Of a DNA stretch of 64,000 nt, positions 43,338 to 51,628 are shown piece by piece. Position numbers and translations under genes: made by a program. Each line of letters starts with the position of its first letter. Within the stretch, counting starts at the first letter, position 1. Source of the DNA: UBA995 sp035477115 (GTDB lineage Bacteria; Bacillota; Sulfobacillia; UBA995); assembly GCA_035477115.1 (NCBI GenBank), contig DATIKW010000022.1, positions 116,161 to 180,160 of the forward strand. The letters are read 5' to 3'. The notes under the pieces were generated by a model. That model was not told where the DNA came from and did no database searches. It saw only the letters and a list, made by a program, of their open reading frames with translations.

Positions 43338-43627
43338 GGCAGTTCGCCGCGCAGGAACTCGAGGAGCTTACGGGCCACGTCCCGGGCCGGTACGGTGTAT
43401 TCCCCGCGCCGCACTTGCTGAGCAAGGGCGGCCACCCGCTCGGAACGCACTTCGGGCAGCTCCCCCAGCTTCGCCGAGACTTCCCGGGCGGTCGCCGACC
43501 ACTCGACCCGATCGGCTCCCGGCTGCGGGCCGGCCGCGGGGCGTGGCTTTTCGGTATTCTCGACGGCCGCCGGCGGATTGGTCCCTGTCGGCCTCACCTG
43601 GTCGAATCCCGGCTGGTTAACCTTCAT
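43334..43627 (-). CDS. flgM: Anti-sigma-D factor FlgM
   Basis: 97 residues from ATG 43627, preceded by GGAGGAGGCGCAGGC. The N-terminal ~40 residues are polar and disordered. The C-terminal half has the FlgM pattern VEWSATAREVSAKLGELPEVRSERV then RRGEYTVPARDVARKLLEFL, which wraps the sigma factor. FlgM binds sigma-D until the hook-basal body is complete and FlgM is secreted. A sigma-D promoter directly upstream (43663-43689) gives the usual negative feedback. Confidence 0.9.
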   Translation of the reverse strand: MKVNQPGFDQVRPTGTNPPAAVENTEKPRPAAGPQPGADRVEWSATAREVSAKLGELPEVRSERVAALAQQVRRGEYTVPARDVARKLLEFLRGELP

Positions 43628-43662
43628 TGCCTGCGCCTCCTCCAAGGCATCTCCCGGTCATA

Positions 43663-43689
43663 ATATCGGCCGCTCGGCTCAGGAATTTA
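43663..43689 (-). promoter_or_regulatory. Sigma-D (FliA-type) promoter for flgM-flgN-flgK-flgL
   Basis: On the minus strand: TAAA (43686-43689), a 15-base spacer and GCCGATAT (43663-43670). This is one base from the ideal sigma-28 pattern TAAA-N15-GCCGATAA. The TAAA overlaps the TAA stop of flhP. Transcription would start near 43656, giving a leader of about 30 bases before flgM. Confidence 0.85.
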
Positions 43690-44373
43690 GCCCCCTCGCA
43701 GCCGGTTGGCGATACCCAGCATCTGATCGTGGATGTCCAGCCCGCGCGCTGCAAGTTGGAATGCTCGTTGCGCAGTCATCATGGCCGCCATCTCGCTCGC
43801 CAGGTCGGTAGTAGAAGACTCCAGATGACCGGCCAGCACCCGGGTGCCGGCAGGAGCGGGCGAGGGGGGGCCGGACGCCTCCGTCGCCGCGTACAGTCCC
43901 TGCCCGATGTGATACAGGCCCGCGGGGTTGGCGAAGGCGCGGACTGCCGGCACGCCGCCGGTTTGTGGGTCGAGCGGCGCGTTGCCCTCGCCCATTACCA
44001 CCGAGCCTTGCGGTCCTACCAGCCGTCCCTGGGCATCGACCGCGAAGGCGCCCGCGCGCGTGTAAGCCGCCCGGCCGTCGGCCGTCTGTACCATGAAGTA
44101 GCCTGGTCCCGACAGCGCCAGGTCCCAGCGGCGGCCGGTCGGCACCAGCGCTCCCTGGAGGGCGGGTGCCCGCAGGGTGGGTTCCAGCGAACTGCCGGTG
44201 GCCACCAGGAAGCCGGGAGGTCGGGCTCGCAGTTCTGCGAGCATCTCTTCGAATACGGCCCGATGGGGGATGAAGCCCGGGGTGGATATGTTGGCGAGGT
44301 TGTTCGCAATTACGGCCAGGGCTGTGGTGTAGGTGCTGAGGGCCCTTCCCGCCCCCCATACCGGTTCATACAT
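43687..44373 (-). CDS. flhP: Flagellar rod protein FlhP (FlgG/FlgF type)
   Basis: 228 residues. N-terminal LSTYTTALAVIANNLANISTPGFIPHRAVF and C-terminal ESSTTDLASEMAAMMTAQRAFQLAARGLDIHDQMLGIANRL are the rod/hook family D0 helices; the middle has LALSGPGYFMVQTADGRAAYTRAGAF. Its place after sigD and flhO and before flgM matches Bacillus flhP, a distal-rod protein. Naming between FlgF and FlgG types is by order. Confidence 0.85.
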   Translation of the reverse strand: MYEPVWGAGRALSTYTTALAVIANNLANISTPGFIPHRAVFEEMLAELRARPPGFLVATGSSLEPTLRAPALQGALVPTGRRWDLALSGPGYFMVQTADGRAAYTRAGAFAVDAQGRLVGPQGSVVMGEGNAPLDPQTGGVPAVRAFANPAGLYHIGQGLYAATEASGPPSPAPAGTRVLAGHLESSTTDLASEMAAMMTAQRAFQLAARGLDIHDQMLGIANRLRGG

Positions 44374-44394
44374 GTCTTGCCACCTCCGGTCGCC

Positions 44395-45129
44395 TCACAG
44401 GTTGCCCAGCTTCTCCAGCAGACGCTGGGTGAGTTCATCGTGGGTCCGGGTGACCCGCTGGGCAGCCTCGTAGCTCCGCAACGCGGTCATCATCGTCGTG
44501 ATCTCCCCCACCAGGTCGGCGCCGGCAAACTCGAGTGTCCCCTGCTGCACCCGCAGATCTTCTCCCGCCGGCGCCGCGGCGGCGGGTCGAGGGTATACGG
44601 CGCCGGGGAGCGCCGGCGCGAGCCCGACCTCGGCCGTCTCCAGCCGCAACTGCCCGACTTGCGTGCCCCCCACGTAGACCTGTCCCGCCGGCGTGACGGC
44701 CAACTCGCCCCCGGACGCGCGGATCGGCCCGTCCGCACCCAGGACCCGCCGGGCGCCCGCCCCGATCAGGTAGCCCTCGTTGTCGAGACTGAACGAACCG
44801 TTGCGGGTCAAGACTTCGCCCTCCTCGCCGGCCAGGACGAAGAAACCCTCGCCTCGCAGGGCCAGGTCGGTGGGTTGTCCGGTGCTGCGGAAGACGCCTT
44901 CCCGCGGCCGGAGAGCCGCGGTGGACCAGACCAGCCCGGGTGACTGCCCCACCAGTAGTCCGCGCGGGCCCCCTTGGTCCCCGCGGCGAAGGGAACTCCA
45001 GGTCGCGTGCAGGACCGCGGTTTCGGCGGCGAATCCGGGCGTCTCCAGGTTGTGCAGGGTGCGTCCGGCGGTGGCCGCCCGGGCCTGCTCCACGAGCAGC
45101 CCGGCTGCGGAGAGGAACACGCCCCTCAT
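44395..45129 (-). CDS. flhO: Flagellar rod protein FlhO (FlgF/FlgG type)
   Basis: 244 residues from ATG 45129 behind GGAGGTGACGGACA. It has the rod family pattern: AATAGRTLHNLETPGFAAETAVL at the N-terminus, LALRGEGFFVLAGEEGEVLTRNGSF in the middle and GADLVGEITTMMTALRSYEAAQRVTRTHDELTQRLLEKLG at the end. Order sigD, flhO, flhP as in Bacillus supports the name. Its start overlaps the preceding small gene by four bases. Confidence 0.85.
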   Translation of the reverse strand: MRGVFLSAAGLLVEQARAATAGRTLHNLETPGFAAETAVLHATWSSLRRGDQGGPRGLLVGQSPGLVWSTAALRPREGVFRSTGQPTDLALRGEGFFVLAGEEGEVLTRNGSFSLDNEGYLIGAGARRVLGADGPIRASGGELAVTPAGQVYVGGTQVGQLRLETAEVGLAPALPGAVYPRPAAAAPAGEDLRVQQGTLEFAGADLVGEITTMMTALRSYEAAQRVTRTHDELTQRLLEKLGNL

Positions 45130-45407
45130 TGTCCGTCACCTCCGGAGCCGATGGTCACGTCCAGCACCCCGCCTTTGTCGGGACGAGTGGGTCCGCGGGT
45201 ACCGGGAGACGGCCGGGGCTTGGCCGAATCGCGCCCGCGCTTACGATCGGGGGTGTTGCCGCCGCTCCGATTGGGAATGGCGGCGGCCGGGCGGGCAGCC
45301 GGGGAGGCATTTCCCCCCGGCGCCGGCGCCGGCACCCCGGGCACCGGATCGGCCGAGGCCTGGCGTCCGGTGAGGATCACCGGCCAGTTGATGGGGCGGT
45401 TCGCCAA
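45126..45407 (-). CDS. Small Pro/Gly/Arg-rich protein between sigD and flhO, unknown
   Basis: 93 residues from TTG 45407, eight bases after AGGAGG; a GTG at 45416 is in frame but lies inside that site. The sequence is low-complexity and probably disordered (NRPINWPVILTGRQ then Pro, Ala, Gly, Lys and Arg). The four-base overlap with flhO and the good ribosome site favour a real gene. I do not recognise a family. It might be a secreted or regulatory partner of the rod genes, but nothing shows this. Confidence 0.5.
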   Translation of the reverse strand: MANRPINWPVILTGRQASADPVPGVPAPAPGGNASPAARPAAAIPNRSGGNTPDRKRGRDSAKPRPSPGTRGPTRPDKGGVLDVTIGSGGDGQ

Positions 45408-45412
45408 CTCCC

Positions 45413-46177
45413 TCACCTCCTGTTCTCAAACTTCCGTTTCAGTCGCAGTATCGCTTGCGTGTGCAGTTGGGTGACCCGGGAGGGCGATATGCCCATGACC
45501 TGGGCGATCTCCTTGGGACGGAGTTCCTCATAGTAGAATAAGGTCACCAGCAAGCGCTCCCTTTCCGGCAGGTCGGCAATGGCCGCCGCGAGACCCTCGG
45601 CCAGATCGGTTGTGACCGCGCTAGCCTGGGGGTCGAGCGCGCCCGGATCGGCGATGAGGTCGGCGAGGGACAGCCCGCCATCCCCGGACTCGCCGCCCCC
45701 GGCGATGGCCTCCTGCAGCGACACCACCGCCGCCCCCTGGACTTCGGCCAGGGTGGACCTCAGCTCAACGGCGCTGATCCCGAGTTCGGTTGCGACTTCC
45801 GCTTCCTGGGCCGGCCGCCCGGTCCGCGACTCCACCCGGGCATAGGCCTGGTCAAGCTCCCTGGCCCGGCGGCGAAGGGAACGAGGCGCCCAGTCGAGAC
45901 TGCGCAGGCCGTCCAGGACCGCTCCGCGGATGCGAGTCATGGCGTAGGTCTCGAACTTCACGCCCCGCTGCGGGTCGAAGCGGTCCACCGCTTCCATCAG
46001 ACCGAATACGCCCCATCCCTGCAGATCTTCAACCGGTACGCTCGCCGGCAGACAGCAGGCCAGGCGGCTGGTCACTTGCTTGACCAGGGGAAGATGGTCC
46101 AGGATGATCTGCTCCCTCTCCCGGGAGCGGGCGGCCTGATACGACCCGCGTCCAGCAGCGGCGGTGCGCTCGGTCAT
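45413..46177 (-). CDS. sigD: Flagellar sigma factor sigma-D / FliA
   Basis: 254 residues from ATG 46177 (GTG 46180 is also possible) after GGAGGAGGG. Region 2 contains DHLPLVKQVTSRLA, WGVFGLMEAVDRFDP and GVKFETYAMTRIRGAVLDGLRSLDWAPRSLRR, the FliA type. Region 4 ends in LPERERLLVTLFYYEELRPKEIAQVMGISPSRVTQLH. It directs late flagellar transcription, and a matching promoter is present before flgM. In Bacillus the gene follows cheD; here it follows flhA with a 120-base gap. Confidence 0.95.
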   Translation of the reverse strand: MTERTAAAGRGSYQAARSREREQIILDHLPLVKQVTSRLACCLPASVPVEDLQGWGVFGLMEAVDRFDPQRGVKFETYAMTRIRGAVLDGLRSLDWAPRSLRRRARELDQAYARVESRTGRPAQEAEVATELGISAVELRSTLAEVQGAAVVSLQEAIAGGGESGDGGLSLADLIADPGALDPQASAVTTDLAEGLAAAIADLPERERLLVTLFYYEELRPKEIAQVMGISPSRVTQLHTQAILRLKRKFENRR

Positions 46178-46181
46178 CACG

Positions 46182-46298
46182 TCATCCCTCCTCCTCCCGC
46201 CGGTCGGGTCTCCCGGGTGACGCCATCCGAATGTGGCTGCCCGGCGGCAGTCCGGGTCTGTCCTCGAGCATCTCCGTTTCCTCTCTCAGCGGCACCAT
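46182..46298 (-). CDS. Possible 38-residue micro-ORF between flhA and sigD
   Basis: From ATG 46298 (three bases after the flhA stop) to TGA 46182-46184, just before sigD. The product is charged and Pro/Arg-rich (MVPLREETEMLEDRPG at the start). A second ATG at 46271 has AGAGAGGAAACGGAG nearby. It fills the whole gap in one frame, as neighbouring genes do, but is too short to judge; it may be translated mainly to couple flhA to sigD. Confidence 0.25.
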   Translation of the reverse strand: MVPLREETEMLEDRPGLPPGSHIRMASPGRPDRREEEG

Positions 46299-46300
46299 GC

Positions 46301-48334
46301 TCACCACCCCACCACGCCCACGGCTTCGACCCGCGCTTGCGAATCCAACTCATCGTAGGCCAGGACCACCGTGCCCGGGATGGTGGCTTCCGCCACCCGG
46401 CGCACCGCCGCCCGTACCGGCCCGGAACACAGCAGCAAGGGCGGCCGCCCCTCGACGTCGATCCGACTCAACTGCTCCCGCAATGAGCTTTGAAAGGCCC
46501 TCAGGGTCTGCGGATCCAGTCGTACCACCGGCCCTTCCTCACCGGGGACGGTGTTCTCCAGGATCCGGCGCTCGGCTTCCGGGTCGACGGTGACGGCGCG
46601 CCGGCCTCCTCCTAGATCGAACTGGACGCGTAACTGGCGCCGCAGGCGGCGGCGCACGGAACCGGTGAGCGCCTCCGGATCGCGGCTGGAGGTGGACGCG
46701 TCGGCCAGCGCCTCGAACACGCCGACGGGATCGCGCAAGGGCACCCCCTCGCGCAGGAGGTTCTGGATCACCCGCAACACCTCGCCGAGGGATAGCCGGT
46801 GGGGCAACAAATCATCGACCAGCGCCGGATAACGCGCCCGCATCAGCTCGACCAATCCCTGAAGTTCCTGGCGGCCGAAGAGGTCGGGAGCGTGACGGCG
46901 GACCAACTCCGAAAGATGGGTGGCGATCACGGCCGATGGCTCCACCACCGTGTACCCCAGGGTCTCAGCGCGGCTGGCCGCCTCGCGGGGCACCCACCAG
47001 GCCGGCAGTCCGAAGGCGGGATCCTGAGTGCGCGTGGCGTCTTCCGGCGGCTCGAGTTCATCCGGCCCGATGGCCAGGCTGCGACCGGCGGGGAGTTCGC
47101 CCTTGCCGGCCGGGACTGACCTTAGCCGGATCGTGTATTGCTGCGGTTTCAGATTCAGGTTGTCCCGGATGCGCACCGGCGGGATGCTGATCCCGAGATC
47201 CAGCGCCGCCTGGCGCCTGACCTGGGCCACGCGACCCAGGAGGTCTCCACCCTGGGCCGGGTCCGCGAGCACGAGCAACCCGTAGCCCAGTTCCACCTCC
47301 AGGGGGTCGAGATCGATCAGGCCCAGCAGATCCTCGGGGACCGCGGGCAGGGCGGAAGCGTGCTTCGTCCCCTTTTCGAGTTGCCGTGCCCGCCGCTGCA
47401 TGGCGACCATCAGCAGCAGGGTGAACGAGCCGAGGGCCAGGAAGGGGATGGTAGGCAGACCGGGGACCAGACCCAGGAGGCAGACGGCCCCGCCGGTCAG
47501 GCCCAGGACCCGCGGGTTGCGCGCAATCTGTTGCGAAATGTCCTGGCCCAAGTCGCTGTCGCCTGCCGCTCGGGTTACCACGAAGCCCATCGCCGTCGAG
47601 ACTAGAAGGGCGGGGATCTGGGTGGCCAGACCGTTGCCTACCGTCAGCAGGGCGTAAGTCGCGAGCGCTTGGTCGAAGGTGAAGCCCTGCTGGACGATGC
47701 CGGTGATGAAGCCGCCGATGAGGTTGACGGCGACGATGAACAGGGCCGCCACCGCATCGCCCTTGATGTACTTCCCTGCACCATCCATGGCGCCGTAGAA
47801 ATCCGCCTCTTGCTCGATGGCCGCCCGCCGCTGCCGTGCCTCGTCCTCTCCTACCAGCCCGGCGTTGAGGTCGGCGTCGATCGCCAGTTGCTTGCCGGGC
47901 ATGGCGTCGAGGGTGAAACGCGCGGCCACCTCGGCAACCCGTTCGGCGCCGCGGGTGATGACCAGGAACTGGATTACCACGATGATGATGAAGATCATGA
48001 AGCCGACCACCGCGTTGCCGCCCACCACGAAACGGCCGAAACTGTCGATGACCTGACCGGCGGAGGCATTGAGGAGGATCAGGCGGGTGGCCGAGACGTT
48101 GAGGGCGAGGCGAAACAGGGTGGTGATCAGCAGTAGCGACGGGAACGAGGAGAACTGCACCGGTTCCCGCGTGTACAGGGAGGTGAACAGGATCACCAAC
48201 GACAGGGAGAGGTTGAACGAGAGGAGCAAATCGAGGAGGATGGGCGGGAGCGGCAGGACGATGGCGAGCACGATCGCGCCCACGCCCGCTGCCAGCGCCG
48301 CATTAGTCCCCTGGCTAGCCTTCGGTGAGTTCAC
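46301..48334 (-). CDS. flhA: Flagellar export gate protein FlhA
   Basis: 677 residues from GTG 48334, which overlaps the flhB stop (GTGA) and has AAAGGGTGG seven bases upstream; GTG 48343 is in frame too. The N-terminal half has about eight membrane helices with the strongly conserved FHIPEP-type loops (FVVGGNAVVGFMIFIIIVVIQFLVITRGAERVAEVAARFTLDAMPGKQ region and AIEQEADFYGAMDGAGKYIKGDA). The C-terminal cytoplasmic domain forms the nonameric ring that docks chaperones. It is normally followed by flhF/flhG in Bacillota, but not here. Confidence 0.96.
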   Translation of the reverse strand: MNSPKASQGTNAALAAGVGAIVLAIVLPLPPILLDLLLSFNLSLSLVILFTSLYTREPVQFSSFPSLLLITTLFRLALNVSATRLILLNASAGQVIDSFGRFVVGGNAVVGFMIFIIIVVIQFLVITRGAERVAEVAARFTLDAMPGKQLAIDADLNAGLVGEDEARQRRAAIEQEADFYGAMDGAGKYIKGDAVAALFIVAVNLIGGFITGIVQQGFTFDQALATYALLTVGNGLATQIPALLVSTAMGFVVTRAAGDSDLGQDISQQIARNPRVLGLTGGAVCLLGLVPGLPTIPFLALGSFTLLLMVAMQRRARQLEKGTKHASALPAVPEDLLGLIDLDPLEVELGYGLLVLADPAQGGDLLGRVAQVRRQAALDLGISIPPVRIRDNLNLKPQQYTIRLRSVPAGKGELPAGRSLAIGPDELEPPEDATRTQDPAFGLPAWWVPREAASRAETLGYTVVEPSAVIATHLSELVRRHAPDLFGRQELQGLVELMRARYPALVDDLLPHRLSLGEVLRVIQNLLREGVPLRDPVGVFEALADASTSSRDPEALTGSVRRRLRRQLRVQFDLGGGRRAVTVDPEAERRILENTVPGEEGPVVRLDPQTLRAFQSSLREQLSRIDVEGRPPLLLCSGPVRAAVRRVAEATIPGTVVLAYDELDSQARVEAVGVVGW

Positions 48335-49389
48335 GGCTTCCACCCTTTCAACTGGTACACGTAGGCCATGACCGCGGCCACCGCTTGATACAGCCGCCCC
48401 GGCACCGGAGCGCCCACCGGTACGCCATGATAGAGGGCCCGGGCCAGCCCGCGGTTGTGGATTACCGGTATATCCATCTGTCGCGCCAATCCGGCGATGA
48501 ACAGCGCCAGCCGGCCGCGGCCCTTGGCGGCGACCATCGGGGCCGGGTCAACCCCTGCCGTGTAACGCAGGGCGACCGCGAAGTGGTCGGGGTTGGTGAT
48601 GACCGCCTGCGCTCCGGCCACCGCGTTCCGCAGCCGCTGCCCGCGAAGGCTGCGGGCGATCTGCAGGCGCCTCGCCCTGACCTGGGGGGACCCTTCGGTC
48701 TCCTTGAGTTCCTGCAACACCTCGCGCCGGGTCATGCGCAGTCCCTTCTCATGTTCGGCCCGCTGGAACGCATAGTCGACGGCCGCCAGCACGGCCAGTA
48801 CCGCGAGCATTCGCCAGAGAAGGATCGTGGCCCATCCGGCCACGGTGCTGGCTGCTTGGGTGGGGTTCATGACCGCCAAATTGCCGAGCTGGGGCAGGCG
48901 GGGGCCGATAGCTGCCCATCCGGCCCAGGTGGCGCCCCCGACCTTGACGAGGTTCTTGGCGAGTTCGAGCAGACTGCGGCGGGAGAACATGCGCCCCAGG
49001 CCGGCTGCCGGGTTGAGCCGCTTGAGGTCCGGGGCGAGCAGCGAGGGGGTCGTCAGCCCGCCCGTCTGGGCCAGGCCGGAACCGACCGCGGCCAGCACCC
49101 CGGCGGCCAGCAGGGGCAGTAGCATGCCGGCCAGTGCCTGTCCGGACATGTGGGCCAGCAGCCCCAGTTCCAGTTCATCGGCCGGCGGTTCATGCCATAC
49201 TGACCAGGCAAGATGAGCGAGCCGGCCGCCCATGCCCGGCAGAGTCAAGCGGAGCACGGCCACGCCGATCGCCAGCACCGCCAGGCCCATGACTTCCTGG
49301 CTACGCAGGACGTGCCCGCGCCGCCGGGCATCTTCCCGGCGACGGGGCGTAGGGGCCTCTCGTCGCTCCTGGCTGTCGTCGCCGTTCAC
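48331..49389 (-). CDS. flhB: Flagellar export switch protein FlhB
   Basis: 352 residues from GTG 49389 after GGGAGGTTGGCCG. Start TPRRREDARRRGHVLRSQEV and four membrane helices are typical. The C-terminal cytoplasmic domain carries the autocleavage site as NPDH (Asn266-His269) in VITNPDHFAVALRY, where the common form is NPTH. Cleavage between Asn and Pro switches export from hook to filament proteins; Asn and Pro are kept. The end DIPVIHNRGLARALYHGVPVG is conserved. Confidence 0.95.
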   Translation of the reverse strand: MNGDDSQERREAPTPRRREDARRRGHVLRSQEVMGLAVLAIGVAVLRLTLPGMGGRLAHLAWSVWHEPPADELELGLLAHMSGQALAGMLLPLLAAGVLAAVGSGLAQTGGLTTPSLLAPDLKRLNPAAGLGRMFSRRSLLELAKNLVKVGGATWAGWAAIGPRLPQLGNLAVMNPTQAASTVAGWATILLWRMLAVLAVLAAVDYAFQRAEHEKGLRMTRREVLQELKETEGSPQVRARRLQIARSLRGQRLRNAVAGAQAVITNPDHFAVALRYTAGVDPAPMVAAKGRGRLALFIAGLARQMDIPVIHNRGLARALYHGVPVGAPVPGRLYQAVAAVMAYVYQLKGWKP

Positions 49390-49414
49390 CGGCCAACCTC
49401 CCTGGAGTTCGGGC

Positions 49415-50194
49415 TCACGGCAGGGCCGCGGGGGTCGAGGTCATCAGTTCCACCAGCGAAGCCGTCAAGCCCGTGAATGCCGCTCGCAACGCCAGACCCA
49501 CGGCCGGCAACGAACCCATGACGACCATGATGCCCAGGGCCGATTTCAAGGGGAGTCCTTCGAAGAAGGGATTGAGTTGCGGCAGTGCCCGGCTGACCAT
49601 GCCCAGCAAGATGTCGGTCAGGAAGATGGCGGCCAGCACCGGCGCCGCCAGTTGCACCCCCAGGGCGAAGGCGCCGGCCGCCTGGCCCATCATGGCGGTC
49701 AGGGTGGGTTCGCCGAGCAAGGCGCCGCCGGGCGGGAGCAGCCGCAGGCTAGCCCATGCCGCGCTCAGGAACGCCCGATCTCCGCCCACGGCGAGGAACA
49801 CGGCCACGGCCACGTAATAGTACAGGCGGCCGAGCAAGGGAGTGGGAGCCTGATCGCCCATATCGGCCATTCCGCCCAGGCCGAATCCGAGTTGGAAATC
49901 GATGAGCGCTCCCCCCATCTGGGCCGCCCAGAAAGCCAGACCCAGGCCCAGACTGAGCAGGGCGCCCACCGTCAGTTCTCCGGGGAGCCCGGACAGGACC
50001 CGGTCCCACCCGCCTCCGGCGCGAAGGGCCGGCTCGGATATCACGAACAGGACGGAAAGCGCTCCGGCGCAGAAGACCCGCACCATTCCGGGCAGGAAGG
50101 GCGCCCCGAAATAGGGACTGAGCGCAAACACCGTGCCGATCCGGGTCATCACCAGGATCACGGCGGCTATGGCGCCCAGGAGTTCCTCGGTCAT
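49415..50194 (-). CDS. fliR: Flagellar export gate protein FliR
   Basis: 259 residues from ATG 50194, overlapping the fliQ stop. Six or so membrane helices; conserved-looking AVILVMTRIGTVFALSPYFG and ALIDFQLGFGLGGMADM near the first half and MVSRALPQLNPFFEGLPLKSALG near the end. FliR packs with FliP and FliQ into the export gate at the base of the flagellum. Longer open frame upstream is fliQ shadow. Confidence 0.94.
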   Translation of the reverse strand: MTEELLGAIAAVILVMTRIGTVFALSPYFGAPFLPGMVRVFCAGALSVLFVISEPALRAGGGWDRVLSGLPGELTVGALLSLGLGLAFWAAQMGGALIDFQLGFGLGGMADMGDQAPTPLLGRLYYYVAVAVFLAVGGDRAFLSAAWASLRLLPPGGALLGEPTLTAMMGQAAGAFALGVQLAAPVLAAIFLTDILLGMVSRALPQLNPFFEGLPLKSALGIMVVMGSLPAVGLALRAAFTGLTASLVELMTSTPAALP

Positions 50195-50460
50195 CAGAAA
50201 CTCACTCCCGGCAAGGTCAGGAACAGGTTGCGGCAGAACTCCACCAGCGTACGGAGCATCCAGGGACCGAACAGGGCGAGGGTTATTCCCACCGCCAGGA
50301 GTTTGGGCACGAAGGTGAGGGTCTGCTCCTGGATCTGGGTGGCCGCCTGCACGAGGCTGACCGCCAGGCCGACCAGCAGGCTGGCTGCCAGGACCGGACC
50401 GGCGATCAACAGCACCGTGCGCAGGGTCTCCTGAGTCACCCGCAACAGCATGGCGTCCAA
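50194..50460 (-). CDS. fliQ: Flagellar export gate protein FliQ
   Basis: 88 residues from TTG 50460, ten bases after AGGAGGTG; ATG 50451 is an alternative. Two membrane helices with LVGLAVSLVQAATQIQEQTLTFVPKLLAV between them, the FliQ signature. It is one of the smallest export-gate subunits. Confidence 0.94.
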   Translation of the reverse strand: MDAMLLRVTQETLRTVLLIAGPVLAASLLVGLAVSLVQAATQIQEQTLTFVPKLLAVGITLALFGPWMLRTLVEFCRNLFLTLPGVSF

Positions 50461-50476
50461 GCTCGCAACGCACCTC

Positions 50477-51229
50477 CTACCGGAAGCTCTCCACCAGCGA
50501 TTTGATCACCAGGTGCCAGCCGTCCACTACGACGAACAAGAGCAATTTGAAGGGCAGGGATACCATCATCGGCGGGATCATGAACATGCCCATGGCCATC
50601 AGCGTGCTGGCGACGGCGATGTCGAGCACCAGGAAGGGCAAGAACAAGAGGAAGCCGATTTGGAAGGCCGTCTTCAGCTCGCTGATGGCGAAGGCCGGCG
50701 CGAGCACATGGAACGGTATCGCCTCGGGACCATCCACCGGACCCACCCCGGCCATGCCCATGAACAGGGCCAAGTCGGCTTCGCGGGTCTGGCGGAGCAT
50801 GAAGTCGTGCAATGGCGCGGACGCCCGCGGCCACAACTCCGCTTGGGTGAGCGTTCCCTCGAGGAAGGGGGCGAGGGCCTGTTCATGCACATCCTGGAAG
50901 ACCGGAGCCATCGTGAAGAAAGTCAAGAAGAGTGCCAGGGCGATCAGCACCTGGTTGGGGGGCACGCCCGGCGTGCCGATCGCGCTGCGGAGGAAGCTCA
51001 ACACCACTACCACCCGCGTGAACGAGGTGGTGAGGATGAGGATGGCGGGGATGACGCTCAATACGGTGAGCAGCACGAGCACCTGCACCGCAGGCGACAC
51101 CCCGTCCAGACCAGCCCGTCCCATCGCTGCCTCGAGGTCCCCCAGCCACGGGAGGCCTTCCGCGGCCAGACCTCCGGCGGCGGCCAGGATGCTGTGGCGA
51201 CGTGCCGTCGCCGGGCCTTCAATCCTCAC
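50477..51229 (-). CDS. fliP: Flagellar export gate protein FliP
   Basis: 250 residues from GTG 51229, overlapping fliO by 11 bases. A signal-like N-terminus is followed by the family motifs SVIPAILILTTSFTRVVVVLSFLRSAIGT and PPNQVLIALALFLTFF, and the C-terminal MGMFMIPPMMVSLPFKLLLFVVVDGW. Five FliP subunits form the core of the gate. Confidence 0.96.
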   Translation of the reverse strand: MRIEGPATARRHSILAAAGGLAAEGLPWLGDLEAAMGRAGLDGVSPAVQVLVLLTVLSVIPAILILTTSFTRVVVVLSFLRSAIGTPGVPPNQVLIALALFLTFFTMAPVFQDVHEQALAPFLEGTLTQAELWPRASAPLHDFMLRQTREADLALFMGMAGVGPVDGPEAIPFHVLAPAFAISELKTAFQIGFLLFLPFLVLDIAVASTLMAMGMFMIPPMMVSLPFKLLLFVVVDGWHLVIKSLVESFR

Positions 51230-51626
51230 TTGGACGCACCCCTTGTCCGGCCATCATCAGCCCGAGTTCGCGCCGGAAATCGAGTGCGGCTGAGCCGGCG
51301 GCCTCCGCGCTCGCGCCTGATGGCGAACGCTGTCTGCCCCGACTCCGGTCCCCCACGAGTCCTCCAGCGGGTACGGCCGGGGCTTGATCGGCGGGGATGG
51401 CCGCCAGCAAGCTGAGCTGTTTGTCGGCGCACCCGATCAAGTACATGCCGCTCCCGGCACGCACGAGTTGAAGGTGCTTGCCTTGACCCAGGGCGAGCGT
51501 GCCGACGAGTTCGAGGTGCCGGCCCGCCGGGCGGAAGTCGCGGCGGAGCAGGCGGACCCCCAGTCCCAGGGCCGCGACCAGCAGCAAGGATCCGGCGGCG
51601 AACAGTCCCACTCCGTCGAGGGGCAT
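51219..51626 (-). CDS. fliO: Flagellar biosynthesis protein FliO
   Basis: 135 residues. One membrane helix (about 6-27) is followed by a short cytoplasmic domain, HLELVGTLALGQGKHLQLVRAGSGMYLIGCADKQLSLLAAI, typical of FliO/FliZ. The remainder is Gly/Ser/Arg-rich. FliO helps FliP assemble. Sequence conservation is low, and the position before fliP supports the name. Confidence 0.88.
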   Translation of the reverse strand: MPLDGVGLFAAGSLLLVAALGLGVRLLRRDFRPAGRHLELVGTLALGQGKHLQLVRAGSGMYLIGCADKQLSLLAAIPADQAPAVPAGGLVGDRSRGRQRSPSGASAEAAGSAALDFRRELGLMMAGQGVRPSED

Positions 51627-51628
51627 GG

